DNA of 64,000 bases from NCBI RefSeq assembly GCF_900564155.1, contig NZ_LS999839.1:1361097-1425096 (forward strand), in the 5' to 3' direction. A program made the translations under genes and the position numbers. Below the pieces are notes generated by a model that saw nothing but the letters and a program-made list of their open reading frames with translations, made no database searches and was not told the origin of the DNA. Origin of the DNA: Pedobacter schmidteae (lineage in GTDB: Bacteria > Bacteroidota > Bacteroidia > Sphingobacteriales > Sphingobacteriaceae). Of the stretch, positions 8,568 through 17,235 are shown piece after piece. The stretch's first letter is position 1. The number at the start of each line of letters is the position of its first letter.

Positions 8568-8604
8568 AAAAAAGCCTTCAAATCTCACGATTGAAGGCTT
8601 TTTT
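8568..8604. terminator. Bidirectional intrinsic terminator between tRNA-Asp and the GH95 gene
   Basis: A perfect 14-bp stem (8568-8581 with 8591-8604) around a 9-nt loop, with a T-rich tail on the plus strand and, read the other way, TTTTTTATGTTTT on the minus strand. It lies between the convergent tRNA and glycosidase genes and can serve both. Confidence 0.8.
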
Positions 8605-8623
8605 GTTTTTCGATAGGGTGTTT

Positions 8624-10948
8624 TTATACGCTTTTGATTTCTTTTACTATTCCGTTCACTTTGACTTTGACTTTTTTCTTCTCCGGAGAGGAGATTTTAT
8701 AGGCTGTTATCCGGCCATCTTTCCATGTCATATCTACCACGAAATTGCCTCGGGCTTTTAAACCCTTTACTTCCCCCGATTTTTTCCATTCATCTGGAAT
8801 CGCAGGAAGTAATTCTATATAACCTTGGTTGCTTTGGATTAGCATTTCGGCTATGCCTGCAGTGCCTCCAAAATTTCCGTCAATTTGAAAAGGAGGACAG
8901 GCGCAGAACAAGTTGGCATAGCTTCCGCCATCGTAGTTCATTGAAGCCGCATTGCTATAAACCGGGAACAGCAGTTGCTTCAGTACTTTAAAGGCCCTGT
9001 TGCCATCTTTTAAACGTGCCCAGAATAAAATCTTATAAGCTTCTGACCAACCTGTACTTTTGTCTCCCCGTGCGTTAAGAGAGGCCATTGAAGCCTTTGC
9101 CAATTCAGGTGTATGATCGGGGGTAATGAGGTTTGCCGGATATAGACCATACAAGTGCGAAATATGTCGGTGTTGCGGCTCAGCTTCTTTATATTCTTCC
9201 AGCCATTCCATAATTCGACCATCCTTTGCAACTTGAGCAGCCGGTGGCAACTGGGTTAATTTTTGCGCTAATATTGTTCTAAAGTGGTTATCAATATTTA
9301 GTGTTTGGGATGCGGTAATTACGTTGTTAAATAGTTCCCGTACAATTTGATTGTCAATGGTTGGGCCCATACATAGGCTGGCTATTTTGCCATTTGGTAA
9401 GTAAAAGTTGTTTTCCGGCGAAACTGACGGTGACGTAACCAGCCATCCATTGGCGTTTTCTTTAGTTAATACACTATTGTAGAATTCCGCAGCGCCTTTT
9501 AATATCGGATAGATCTCTTTAAGATACTTTTTGTCGTTAGTAAAGGCGTAATGTTCCCATAAATTGTTGCATAGCCAACCGGAGCCAGAGTTTGTTGCCC
9601 CCCATGATGCGTCTTCGCCGGGCTCAGTAAAGCCCCATACATTGGTAACTACATGCGCTACCCAACCTTTGGCATCGTAATATGCTTTAGCTGTCTTTTC
9701 CCCGGGTTTTACCAGTTCTTTTACCAAATCGGCCAGGGGAAGACTCAGTTCCGATAAGTTGCTAACTTCCAGAGGCCAATGGTTCATCTGTACATTCACA
9801 TCTAAATGATAATCTCCGTTCCATGGCGTTTGGATCTGGTTGGCCCATAAACCCTGTAAGTTTGGAGGAAGCAAGCCCGGGCGCGTGCTGCTGATGCTTA
9901 AATAACGCCCAAACTGATAATATAAAATCAGGAGTCCATTGTCATTTGTACCTTTATTAAACGCGATCAGCCGCTCATTGGTAGGCTGATCATTTTTATC
10001 GTTATGCATTTGCAAGGCCACCCTGTTGAACAGCTTTTGATATTTAGCAATGTGATTTTTCTTTAATAGACTGTAGGGCTTTGCCATTGCGGCATTTAAT
10101 GTACTTGCTGTCTTTTCTAAAAAGCCGTAATTTTTAAAGTCGGTACCGGCAGACAAATAAATGATAGCTTCGCTGGCATTAGAAACAGTCAGGGAAGTAC
10201 CGGTAGACACGATCTTCCCGTCGCCCGATTTTACCTCTAGCAGCGTTAAATATTTCATACCTTTTCCATCTGTTCCGTTGTTCAGCTGACCGGACATTTG
10301 TAATTGATTTCCGGTGGTTTTTACGGTATATCTTTCTGCCCGGTTTAAGCCAATAGTAAAATTTAGTGATTTTGCTTTGCTGGCTGTTAGTCTGACTACA
10401 CACACATCGTTATCAAAACTTGTTAGATATTCTCTGGTATAGGTAACTCCGTTTAATTGATATTGAGATGTGGCTATTGCGCTGTCGAGGCTTAATCTGC
10501 GGCTATAGCCAGAATAGCTGTCTTTTGCTTGATTTTGATGATGACTAATGACAAGGTTACCTAAGGTTTGATAACAGCCAAAGGGAACGTTTGCGCCATT
10601 GCCTCTCCCTGATCCCTCTCCTGTGCAGATAAATGCTTTGTTGACCAGGGCCTGAGCCTCATCATTTTTTCCCTCCAACAGGAGTTTGCGTATTTGTGGC
10701 AGGCTTTGATGAGCCTGATAATTATTTGCATCCTGATAGGTGCCTGACCAAAGCGTAATGTCGTTTAATACAATGTTTTCCTTAATAACTCCTCCGTCAG
10801 GCATCATTCCAAGTCTTCCATTACCCAAGGGGAGTGTTTCTTCCCATAATGCAGCGGGTTGAGTATACCAGAGTTTTAAGGGCTTTTGTTGTGCAAAGGC
10901 GTACTGCGTAAATATGGTTATAAATAAGCAAAAAGATATTTTCTTCAT
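8624..10948 (-). CDS. GH95-type glycoside hydrolase (alpha-L-fucosidase or alpha-L-galactosidase)
   Basis: The predicted enzyme releases terminal alpha-1,2-linked L-fucose or L-galactose from glycans. A signal peptide (FCLFITIFTQYAFAQQ) leads into the N-terminal beta-domain (WYTQPAALWEETLPLGNGRLGMM, then NDITLWSGTYQDANNY), both strong GH95 signatures. The (alpha/alpha)6 catalytic part contains LLPPNLQGLWANQIQTPWNG, YHLDVNVQMNHWPLEVSNLSE with the paired Asn region, a Pro/Glu-rich PSVSPENNF segment, and TGWSEAYKILFWARLKDGNRAFKVL. QIDGNFGGTAGIAEMLIQS lies near the C-terminus. At 774 residues it has the usual length. It is transcribed alone, away from the AraC-type gene, and is the likely partner of the catabolic cluster to the right. 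Family assignment is firm; linkage specificity is not shown. Confidence 0.92.
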   Translation of the reverse strand: MKKISFCLFITIFTQYAFAQQKPLKLWYTQPAALWEETLPLGNGRLGMMPDGGVIKENIVLNDITLWSGTYQDANNYQAHQSLPQIRKLLLEGKNDEAQALVNKAFICTGEGSGRGNGANVPFGCYQTLGNLVISHHQNQAKDSYSGYSRRLSLDSAIATSQYQLNGVTYTREYLTSFDNDVCVVRLTASKAKSLNFTIGLNRAERYTVKTTGNQLQMSGQLNNGTDGKGMKYLTLLEVKSGDGKIVSTGTSLTVSNASEAIIYLSAGTDFKNYGFLEKTASTLNAAMAKPYSLLKKNHIAKYQKLFNRVALQMHNDKNDQPTNERLIAFNKGTNDNGLLILYYQFGRYLSISSTRPGLLPPNLQGLWANQIQTPWNGDYHLDVNVQMNHWPLEVSNLSELSLPLADLVKELVKPGEKTAKAYYDAKGWVAHVVTNVWGFTEPGEDASWGATNSGSGWLCNNLWEHYAFTNDKKYLKEIYPILKGAAEFYNSVLTKENANGWLVTSPSVSPENNFYLPNGKIASLCMGPTIDNQIVRELFNNVITASQTLNIDNHFRTILAQKLTQLPPAAQVAKDGRIMEWLEEYKEAEPQHRHISHLYGLYPANLITPDHTPELAKASMASLNARGDKSTGWSEAYKILFWARLKDGNRAFKVLKQLLFPVYSNAASMNYDGGSYANLFCACPPFQIDGNFGGTAGIAEMLIQSNQGYIELLPAIPDEWKKSGEVKGLKARGNFVVDMTWKDGRITAYKISSPEKKKVKVKVNGIVKEIKSV

Positions 10949-11171
10949 TTGTATGTGAGCTTTATTGGTGTCTACAATATATGGAATTGGTATTTACTGG
11001 CGTGATTGAAGGTTGACAGTTTACGCCAATTTGTTCTTTTTGGTAAAATTAATTTCATACGTTTATAAAGTTTGGTTAGTATTGAGCTTATTTTAATAAA
11101 CAAAATTATCTTTCCGGTTTGTTTAAAACATGGACAGATATTTTATAATGATAGATTATATTACGATTAAT

Positions 11172-11179
11172 TATTTTTG
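11172..11179 (+). promoter_or_regulatory. Candidate -7 promoter element (TATTTTTG) for the AraC-type regulator
   Basis: TATTTTTG fits TAnnTTTG and ends 3 bp before the GTG at 11183. If used, the transcript would start at about the start codon. No -33 box is evident. It overlaps the alternative TTG start at 11177. Confidence 0.4.
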
Positions 11180-11182
11180 GCA

Positions 11183-12076
11183 GTGAAAAAAAAGAAAGAT
11201 GGTTTTCAGGGACAAAAGGCAATTGTATTGCCGCGTACCATCATTTCAAAGTATTGCATTGACAATTCACTGATCTCGGGTGCTTACCTGACAGATATTG
11301 GCTACTATCCCAAAGCGAAATTTCATTACCGTGTGCGTTCGCAGGGAATAGATCAGCATATTTTAATTTATAACCAGGAGGGTTCAGGCTGGGCTGAGGT
11401 TGGAGACCGGAAATATAACATTGGTTCGGGTGATTTTTTTATTGTTCCGGCGGGATATGCCAACCGGTATGCAGCAGATGAAAAAAATCCCTGGTCAATT
11501 TATTGGATCCATTTTAAAGGGCCAACAGCAGACGCATTTGTAAAGACTTATTTTGAGCGTACCGGGTCTTATGCTGGTACCTTGTCTTATAATCAATCGA
11601 GGATAGATATTTTTGAAGAACTATATAAACACCTGGAACGGGGCTATGGACACGATAACCTTAGTTATGTAAACCTGCTCCTACTTCATTTTTTGTCTTC
11701 TTTTTTATTTGATGGTATTTTCAATGAGGCCTCTTCCACCGAACAGCTATTGGATGTTGTTCATGAATCGATCTTATATATGCAGGAAAATATGTCTTCT
11801 GCGCTTTCTCTTCAGGACTTGTCTGTGCATGCAAATGTATCGGTATCTCACTTTGTTTTTCTGTTCAAAAAAAAGACAGGGTTTTCTCCTATTGAGTATT
11901 TTAACCATTTAAAGGTTCAAAAGGCTTGTCAGTATTTACAGTTTACTACCATGCGGGTAAAAGAGATTGCATATCAATTAGGTATGGAAGATCCTTATTA
12001 TTTTTCCAGGCTTTTTACAAAAGTGATGAGTATGTCGCCAAAGGAATACCGGAATAAATTTACGGTTAAGTTATAG
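11183..12076 (+). CDS. AraC-family transcriptional regulator with cupin sensor domain
   Basis: A one-component regulator of about 297 residues. The N-terminal part (about residues 25-165) is a cupin-like sugar-sensing domain (HYRVRSQGIDQHILIYNQEG, GDFFIVPAGYANRYAAD, YWIHFKGP). The C-terminal 95 residues are a double helix-turn-helix: LQDLSVHANVSVSHFVFLFK, then MRVKEIAYQLGMEDPYYFSR and the closing MSPKEYRNKF. The start is uncertain: no ATG is available, GTG at 11183 and TTG at 11177 are in frame, and neither has a Shine-Dalgarno site. It is divergent from the GH95 gene and 280 bp upstream of the sugar porter that opens the catabolic run, so it is the likely local activator responding to a released sugar. 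This is context inference. Confidence 0.9.
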   Translation: MKKKKDGFQGQKAIVLPRTIISKYCIDNSLISGAYLTDIGYYPKAKFHYRVRSQGIDQHILIYNQEGSGWAEVGDRKYNIGSGDFFIVPAGYANRYAADEKNPWSIYWIHFKGPTADAFVKTYFERTGSYAGTLSYNQSRIDIFEELYKHLERGYGHDNLSYVNLLLLHFLSSFLFDGIFNEASSTEQLLDVVHESILYMQENMSSALSLQDLSVHANVSVSHFVFLFKKKTGFSPIEYFNHLKVQKACQYLQFTTMRVKEIAYQLGMEDPYYFSRLFTKVMSMSPKEYRNKFTVKL

Positions 12077-12290
12077 GAGATTGTTTTAGGATAGTTGAGA
12101 AGGTAGGTTGATCTATTTATTGTTTCCCTTAATCCGGGGTTTCTGCGGTTCATGTTAATTAGATGTTTTTGTTCGTAATATTGTCCATTAGTTGCTGGGT
12201 ATGCTTGTTTTTTGTGTTTTGGTGCTGTTTTGGTGATTGCATTGAAAATCATAATCGTAAAAAAATCCATCTTTTTCGGAGAATTACACA

Positions 12291-12321
12291 TTTTAACTTC
12301 TGCAGATGTCGCTTACTTTTG
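12291..12321 (+). promoter_or_regulatory. Promoter of the catabolic gene run, TTTT-N19-TACTTTTG
   Basis: TACTTTTG at 12314-12321 matches TAnnTTTG exactly. TTTT at 12291-12294, 19 bp upstream, matches three of four bases of the -33 TTTG. Transcription would begin near 12328, leaving a leader of about 30 bases before the porter ATG at 12357. The rest of the 280-bp gap after the AraC-type gene holds no gene that I can support; regulator sites may lie there but I could not identify them. Confidence 0.6.
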
Positions 12322-12356
12322 AACATACAGACAGCCTGCTATAACCAAAACCAAAT

Positions 12357-13715
12357 ATGAATACAACTATTAGTCAACAACAGTTTACATTTAAAAGTCG
12401 TTATATTCTTTGCATTTCATTTATCTCTGCACTTGGAGGATATTTGTTCGGTTTTGATTTTGCTGTTATCTCCGGCGCCCTTCCTTTTTTACGTACGGAG
12501 TTTGCGCTTAGTGCCTGGTGGGAAGGCTTTCTGACGGGTTCTTTGGCATTGGGGTGTATTGTTGGATGTTTGATGGCGGGAAACCTGAGTGATCGTTACG
12601 GCCGTAAACCGGGATTAATGCTTGCTGCGTTGATTTTTGCACTATCATCGCTGGGAATGGCATTTTCGAGTGGACTACAGATGTTTATATTCATGCGCTT
12701 TGCGGCGGGTCTTGGTGTAGGTATGGCCTCCATACTAAGCCCAATGTATATAGCAGAGGTTTCTCCGGCAAGTATCCGTGGTCGAAATGTTGCGATCAAT
12801 CAGCTTACCATTGTGATAGGCATATTGGTTACCAATCTGGTAAATTATACCCTATCGGATAATGGACCTGAAGCTTGGCGGTGGATGTTTGGAATGGGTG
12901 CAGTACCCTCAGTTTTGTTTCTGATTGGGGTGATTTGGCTTCCGGAGAGTCCGAGGTGGCTGATTAAAGCAGAACGCTTTGAAGCGGCGCAGCAGGTATT
13001 AAGTCAAATTGGCAGTACTGATTATGCGCAAAATGTATTTAACGATATTAAAAAATCGCTAATTGGAAGCGAAAAGCAATCTTATAAAGCTGTGTTGGCA
13101 AAAGGTGTACGACCGGCAGTAGTTGTGGGCGTTGGTCTCGCTATCTTTCAGCAATTGTGTGGAATCAATGTCGTATTTAATTACACCTCTACGATTTTTG
13201 AATCAGTAGGCGCTAGTCTGGACCGCCAATTGTTTGAAACTGTAGCCATCGGGTTTGTAAATCTTGTTTTTACCCTCGTAGCCATGTGGCAGGTAGATAA
13301 GCTGGGGCGCAGGCCGCTAATGCTGATCGGCTCATTGGGTTTATCTATTGTTTATATCATATTAGCCGTGTTACTTCAAAATCAGGCTGTAGCCGGCATA
13401 GTTTCGGTATTTGTTTTACTGGCCATAGGTATGTACGCCACTTCCCTTGCGCCAGTTACCTGGGTGCTTATTTCCGAAATTTTTCCAAATAAAATAAGGG
13501 GCGTTGCTTCCTCGGTTGTTATTGTAGCCCTTTGGGGAGCTTATTTCGTTCTGGTATTTACGTTTCCAATACTTGCGGAAAAGTTGGGGACCTATGGGCC
13601 TTTTTATTTGTATGCCGGGATTTGTGCACTCGGATTTTTATTTGTGAAGAGCAAGGTGCAGGAAACCAAAGGAAAAACACTTGAAGAATTGGAGCAGGAT
13701 TTAGTCAGACATTAA
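12357..13715 (+). CDS. MFS sugar porter (sugar:H+ symporter family)
   Basis: An inner-membrane transporter with 12 predicted helices, 452 residues. Sugar-porter signatures are all present: GGYLFGFDFAVISGALPF in helix 1, DRYGRKPG in the helix 2-3 loop, PESPRWLIK after helix 6, QQLCGINVVFNYT in helix 7, DKLGRRPLML in the 8-9 loop, and ETKGKTLEELE at the C-terminus. The QQLxGIN motif is a sugar-binding segment in XylE-type symporters. It is the first gene after the AraC-type regulator, with a good promoter upstream, and is followed 37 bp later by the DUF5107-TPR gene. It probably brings the released monosaccharide into the cytoplasm. A second porter of the same family is at 27967. Confidence 0.93.
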   Translation: MNTTISQQQFTFKSRYILCISFISALGGYLFGFDFAVISGALPFLRTEFALSAWWEGFLTGSLALGCIVGCLMAGNLSDRYGRKPGLMLAALIFALSSLGMAFSSGLQMFIFMRFAAGLGVGMASILSPMYIAEVSPASIRGRNVAINQLTIVIGILVTNLVNYTLSDNGPEAWRWMFGMGAVPSVLFLIGVIWLPESPRWLIKAERFEAAQQVLSQIGSTDYAQNVFNDIKKSLIGSEKQSYKAVLAKGVRPAVVVGVGLAIFQQLCGINVVFNYTSTIFESVGASLDRQLFETVAIGFVNLVFTLVAMWQVDKLGRRPLMLIGSLGLSIVYIILAVLLQNQAVAGIVSVFVLLAIGMYATSLAPVTWVLISEIFPNKIRGVASSVVIVALWGAYFVLVFTFPILAEKLGTYGPFYLYAGICALGFLFVKSKVQETKGKTLEELEQDLVRH

Positions 13716-13752
13716 TATCGTCGATCATCTATTTAGCATAAGAAAATTATAT

Positions 13753-16700
13753 ATGAGTGAATTATTTGTAAATGCTTGGGAAGAGCGTGTGGGGATTCCT
13801 ACGTACGCGACTGGCAAGCCTGAAAAAAATCCTATGTTTTTTGAAAAGCGGATTTATCAGGGAAGTAGCGGTGCGGTTTATCCAAATCCTGTAATCGAAA
13901 AAATCTATGATGATAAAGAAGACAGAATTTACAGAGCGCTGTACCTGGAAAACAAGTATTTAAAAATAATGATTCTTCCTGAACTGGGAGGTAGGGTACA
14001 AATGGCCTATGATAAGATTAAGCAACGTCATTTTGTTTATTACAACCAGGTGATTAAACCGGCGCTGGTAGGACTTTGCGGGCCCTGGATTTCGGGAGGG
14101 ATAGAGTTTAACTGGCCACAACATCATCGTCCCAGTACTTTTGAACCGGTTGATTATTCCATAGAGGAAAATGCCGATGGAAGCAAAACTGTATGGGTAA
14201 ATGAGGTAGAGAAAATGTTTTTAACTAAGGGGATGGCCGGGTTTACATTGCATCCGGATAAGGCCTACCTGGAAATAAAAGGCAAATTGTACAACAGAAC
14301 CAGTTTACCGCAAACATTTTTATGGTGGGCAAATCCTGCGGTAAAAGTAAATGATGACTATCAGTCGGTTTTTCCCCCTGATGTAAATGCAGTGTTCGAT
14401 CATGGAAAAAGAGATGTTTCTTCTTTTCCTATCGCAAAGGGCACTTATTATAAGGTCGACTATGCGCCGGGAACAGATATTTCCAGGTATAAAAATATTC
14501 CGGTACCTACATCTTATATGGCCATTCGTTCGGATTATGATTTTGTAGGTGGATATGAAAATGATACTGAAGCAGGTTTATTACATGTGGCTAGTCATCA
14601 TGTTTCGCCCGGTAAAAAGCAGTGGACATGGGGAAATGGTGATTTTGGAAAGGCCTGGGATAGAAACCTTACCGACGAGGATGGTCCCTATATAGAATTA
14701 ATGACAGGGGTTTATACAGATAATCAACCTGATTTTTCCTGGCTGATGCCCTATGAAGAGAAGTCTTTTGTACAGTATTTTATGCCTTATCAGAAACTTG
14801 GAGTGGTTAAAAATGCTACCAGGGATGTTCTTGTAAACCTAACTGTAATAGATGGAATGGCCAAAATCCAGGTGTTCGCTACATCTACCCAGGACAAAAA
14901 TACGGTTAATCTGTTCAACGGTGATCAGCCTTTTTATTCGGAAACTTTTAATGTTTGTCCGGAACAGGTATTTGAAAGAGAAATCTCTTTACCGGCAGAC
15001 GTTAAAGAAAAAGATCTTTTATTAACAGTTACTGATAATAGTGGAAAGTTACTGATCAGTTATTCGGCAGATGTTAATCAAAATAATGAGCTTCCAAAAC
15101 CGGCAAGTGCAGCTTTACCGCCTTCTGAGGTAGAGAATAACGAACAGCTTTTTCTAACGGGGCTTCATCTCGAACAGTATCGCCATGCCACATATCATGC
15201 CATTGATTATTATGAAGAAGCATTGCGTAGGGATCCAAAGGATGTACGGGCAAATAATGCGCTTGGAAAATGGTATTTAAGAAAAGGACAACTTAGTAAA
15301 AGTGAACACTATTTGTTAAAGGCTATTGATACGCTAACTTCCCGCAATCCAAATCCTTATGATGGAGAACCCTATTACAACCTGGGCGTTTGCCTAAAGC
15401 AGCAGGGAAGGTTTGACGAAGCTTACGATAATTTTTATAAAGCAGCCTGGAACAGTGCCTGGCAGGATGGGGCTTATTTTTCATTGGCACTTATTGATAT
15501 CTCCCGCGGAGATTTTGAAGCGGCCTTGCGTCACATAGAGTTATCGATAGCAAGGAATGCAGGGAATAACAAGGCTTATATGCTAAAAGTTGCGGTGCTT
15601 AGAAAAATGTGCAGACTGGAGGAAGCTGCCGCCGCCGCAGAGACAGCACTGGAGATGGACCGTTTTAACCTGACGATTTATTTTGAAAAGGCGAAAATAT
15701 ATGAGGCCTCCGGAGATGAGAAAAGGGCGTCGACCACATTGGAGACATTATTTTGCTTATCCAGAAAAGAGGTTCATAATTATATGAATTATGCCTTGGA
15801 TTATGCAGAAGCAGGCCTATATCCGGAGGCTTTGGCCATGATGAGCTTTGCACTGAAAGATGATGAACGTAATACCTATCCGATGGTATTTTATTATTTG
15901 GGTTGGTTTAATCTCCAAATGGGGAGTGAGAAGGATGCCTTGTTTTTCTTCGAAAAAGCCGCGCTGGCTAATCCGGATTATTGCTTCCCTAACCGGGTTG
16001 AGGATGTAAGAATATTGCAGTTGGCGATGGAGATGAATGAAACTGATAGCAAAGCGCCTTATTACCTGGGCAATTTATGGTACGATAAACGGCAGTATAA
16101 AGAAGCAATGGACATGTGGAATTGCTCGGTAGAAAGAGATGAGCATTTTCCTACTGCCTGGCGTAATTTGGGTATTGCCTACTTCAACAAAGAGAACGAT
16201 CGTGACAAGGCATTGGCGTGTTTTGAAAAGGCCTTTGCATTGGACCAGACAGATGCGCGAATTTTTATGGAATTGGATCAGTTGTACAAAAGACTGAATG
16301 TGGAGCCGGCGGTGCGTTTGAAACTGCTGGAGGCGCATCCGCAATTGATTTTCTTTAGAGATGATGTTTACCTGGAACAGGTTGCATTATACAATTTTAC
16401 AGGTAGGTATGAAAAGGCTTATGAGCTGTTGATGTCTCGACATTTTCACCCTTGGGAGGGGGGAGAAGGAAAGGTTTCCGGTCAGTACCTCTTTTGTTTG
16501 ACAGAGATGGCCAAACAACATTTACAAGGCGGAGCCTATCGTGCAGCTATTGATAAATTAGAAATGACAACCGCATATCCGCACAATTTGGGCGAAGGTA
16601 AGCTATACGGGATACAGGAAAATGATATATTTTATTGGCTGGGTTATGCCCACGAAGAGCTTGGCCAAAAAGATGTTGCCCAAAAATATTATGAGATCGC

Positions 16701-17094
16701 AGCAAAGGGCCTATCGGAGCCTTCCGCAGCTATATTTTATAACGATCAGCAGCCTGATAAAATCTTTTATCAGGGGTTGGCCTGGATTAAACTGGGTGAA
16801 CAAGAAAGGGCAAATACGATTTTCCATAACCTGATCAATTATGGAAAATCGCATCTAAACCAATCGGTTCAGATCGACTATTTTGCAGTTTCTCTGCCTG
16901 ACCTGCTCATCTTTGAAGCGGATCTGAATGTCAGGAATAACATCCATTGCCATTACCTGATCGGTTTGGGGATGTTAGGGCTAGGTGATCTGAAAAAGGC
17001 CAGAAAGGAATTTGAGTGGGTACTGGAACAGGACGTAATGCATTTTGGAGCCAATACACATTTGCTGGCGACAGAACGGTTACATCCTATTTAG
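13753..17094 (+). CDS. DUF5107 domain and tetratricopeptide repeat protein
   Basis: A large protein of 1113 residues without signal peptide, so probably cytoplasmic. About residues 1-340 are a beta-rich domain of the DUF5107 type, which resembles sugar-mutarotase-like folds (NKYLKIMILPELGGRVQMAYD, then GPWISGGIEFNWPQHHRPST and LKLYNRTSLPQ-like segments). A linker domain follows, and from about residue 465 to the end there are many tetratricopeptide repeats (for example ALRRDPKDVRANNALGKWYL, EPYYNLGVCLKQQGRFDEAY, FPTAWRNLGIAYFNKENDRD). The His pair and Trp/Glu cluster in the first domain could bind sugar, but no catalytic mechanism is established to my knowledge. It sits between a sugar porter and a SusC gene, so a role in sugar handling after import is likely. 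Function is not known. Confidence 0.85.
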   Translation: MSELFVNAWEERVGIPTYATGKPEKNPMFFEKRIYQGSSGAVYPNPVIEKIYDDKEDRIYRALYLENKYLKIMILPELGGRVQMAYDKIKQRHFVYYNQVIKPALVGLCGPWISGGIEFNWPQHHRPSTFEPVDYSIEENADGSKTVWVNEVEKMFLTKGMAGFTLHPDKAYLEIKGKLYNRTSLPQTFLWWANPAVKVNDDYQSVFPPDVNAVFDHGKRDVSSFPIAKGTYYKVDYAPGTDISRYKNIPVPTSYMAIRSDYDFVGGYENDTEAGLLHVASHHVSPGKKQWTWGNGDFGKAWDRNLTDEDGPYIELMTGVYTDNQPDFSWLMPYEEKSFVQYFMPYQKLGVVKNATRDVLVNLTVIDGMAKIQVFATSTQDKNTVNLFNGDQPFYSETFNVCPEQVFEREISLPADVKEKDLLLTVTDNSGKLLISYSADVNQNNELPKPASAALPPSEVENNEQLFLTGLHLEQYRHATYHAIDYYEEALRRDPKDVRANNALGKWYLRKGQLSKSEHYLLKAIDTLTSRNPNPYDGEPYYNLGVCLKQQGRFDEAYDNFYKAAWNSAWQDGAYFSLALIDISRGDFEAALRHIELSIARNAGNNKAYMLKVAVLRKMCRLEEAAAAAETALEMDRFNLTIYFEKAKIYEASGDEKRASTTLETLFCLSRKEVHNYMNYALDYAEAGLYPEALAMMSFALKDDERNTYPMVFYYLGWFNLQMGSEKDALFFFEKAALANPDYCFPNRVEDVRILQLAMEMNETDSKAPYYLGNLWYDKRQYKEAMDMWNCSVERDEHFPTAWRNLGIAYFNKENDRDKALACFEKAFALDQTDARIFMELDQLYKRLNVEPAVRLKLLEAHPQLIFFRDDVYLEQVALYNFTGRYEKAYELLMSRHFHPWEGGEGKVSGQYLFCLTEMAKQHLQGGAYRAAIDKLEMTTAYPHNLGEGKLYGIQENDIFYWLGYAHEELGQKDVAQKYYEIAAKGLSEPSAAIFYNDQQPDKIFYQGLAWIKLGEQERANTIFHNLINYGKSHLNQSVQIDYFAVSLPDLLIFEADLNVRNNIHCHYLIGLGMLGLGDLKKARKEFEWVLEQDVMHFGANTHLLATERLHPI

Positions 17095-17235
17095 ACCGGG
17101 CAGGGGTAATTGTGGAATAACAATGGATCCATAGGGATAGTTTCATTTTGATGGGAAGGGTTAACGAATAGAATGTGCATGGTATTCCCAAAATATATTT
17201 AGATAGTGCATTAAAAACCAAATTAAACCAATATT

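Noticed and set aside
12163..12360. A 65-codon frame in the gap before the first sugar porter
   Set aside because: It covers the promoter and leader of the porter gene, is rich in Cys, Phe and Trp as in noncoding A/T-rich DNA, and has no ribosome binding site.
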